5,935 nt of DNA from positions 1 to 5,935 of the forward strand of contig SFHI01000089.1 in assembly GCA_004555705.1 (NCBI GenBank), in the 5' to 3' direction. Positions 5,741-5,935 of the stretch are shown here, piece by piece (the first letter of the stretch is position 1; each line of letters starts with the position of its first letter). The translations under genes and the position numbers were made by a program. Under the pieces are notes generated by a model. That model searched no databases and was not told the origin of the DNA. It saw only the letters and a program-made list of their open reading frames with translations. Origin of the DNA: Clostridiales bacterium. GTDB lineage: Bacteria > Bacillota > Clostridia > Oscillospirales > Oscillospiraceae.

Positions 5741-5921
5741 AGTTGACAGTTGACAGTGGACAGTTGACAGTTGTGGTATCCCCTTCGGGGATGAAATTGA
5801 AATAGGAATGTCGGAAAACGTCCGTATTTCACATAGAAATGTAACGATATCCGAATCTATCTTTTTAAATCGTCCCGAAGGGACTCCATAACTGTCCACT
5901 GTCAACTGTCCACTGTCAACT
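5741..5921. repeat. Composite inverted element: heptamer array-hairpin-core-hairpin-array
   Basis: The left arm has five heptamers, AGTTGAC (5741-5747), AGTTGAC, AGTGGAC, AGTTGAC and AGTTGTG (to 5775), then a hairpin ATCCCC-TTC-GGGGAT (5778-5792). The right arm is the mirror image: hairpin GTCCC-GAA-GGGAC (5872-5884), then GTCCACT (5894-5900), GTCAACT, GTCCACT and GTCAACT (to 5921). The AT-rich core between them (about 5793-5871) has no coding frame of note. It contains CGGA/TCCG (5812-5815, 5821-5824) and GAAATA/TATTTC (5799-5804, 5825-5830), which can pair. No transposase is present. The structure looks like a non-autonomous miniature element whose terminal repeats are made of 7-bp units. 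Confidence 0.75.
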
Positions 5922-5935
5922 CGGGCAACAGCCCG
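5922..5935. repeat. Small hairpin at the window edge
   Basis: CGGGC (5922-5926), loop AACA, GCCCG (5931-5935). It directly abuts the last heptamer and is cut by the window end, so its real extent is unknown. Confidence 0.4.

Overview
The window carries a four-gene catabolic operon on the + strand (iorA-iorB-ptb-buk, 232-4589). A rho-independent terminator follows it, and then a convergent single gene on the - strand encodes a PHP-domain phosphoesterase-like protein (4987-5652). The genes are GC-rich, with codons ending strongly in G or C (GCC, CTG, GGC, ATC). The intergenic DNA is AT-richer and crowded with short palindromic and tandem repeats. A strict anaerobe of the class Clostridia is the best fit, probably a gut Oscillospiraceae/Ruminococcaceae-type organism. 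This rests on a ferredoxin-dependent 2-keto acid oxidoreductase, a Ptb/Buk pair, strong AGGAGG ribosome binding sites, and the style of the intergenic palindromes. The placement is inference, since no marker gene is present.

Layout: 1-231 is a repeat-filled leader holding an imperfect palindrome, a 20-bp dyad, and a hairpin followed by a heptamer array. 232-4589 is the operon, with gaps of 1 nt and 11 nt and one 4-nt ATGA overlap, so it is almost certainly co-transcribed. 4590-4986 holds the terminator, two copies of the dyad repeat and a roughly 258-bp nested inverted-repeat element. 4987-5652 is the PHP gene, starting at TTG. 5653-5935 holds its ribosome binding site, a fourth dyad copy, a roughly 181-bp inverted composite element built from heptamer arrays and hairpins, and a last small hairpin.

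How the genes work together: IorAB should oxidatively decarboxylate an aryl- (or related) pyruvate with CoA, giving an acyl-CoA, CO2 and reduced ferredoxin. Ptb would exchange CoA for phosphate, and Buk would transfer that phosphate to ADP, giving ATP and a free acid. Together they form a complete module for energy-conserving Stickland-type oxidation of amino-acid-derived 2-keto acids to acids such as indoleacetate, phenylacetate, 4-hydroxyphenylacetate or branched-chain acids. No aminotransferase or transporter lies in the window. The PHP gene has no evident link to this pathway.

The most unusual non-coding observation is that both transcription units are bracketed in the same way by the asymmetric dyad ACAAACACCAATTTGTC: sense orientation upstream, antisense orientation downstream. 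I see no defence system, CRISPR array, RNA gene or transposase.
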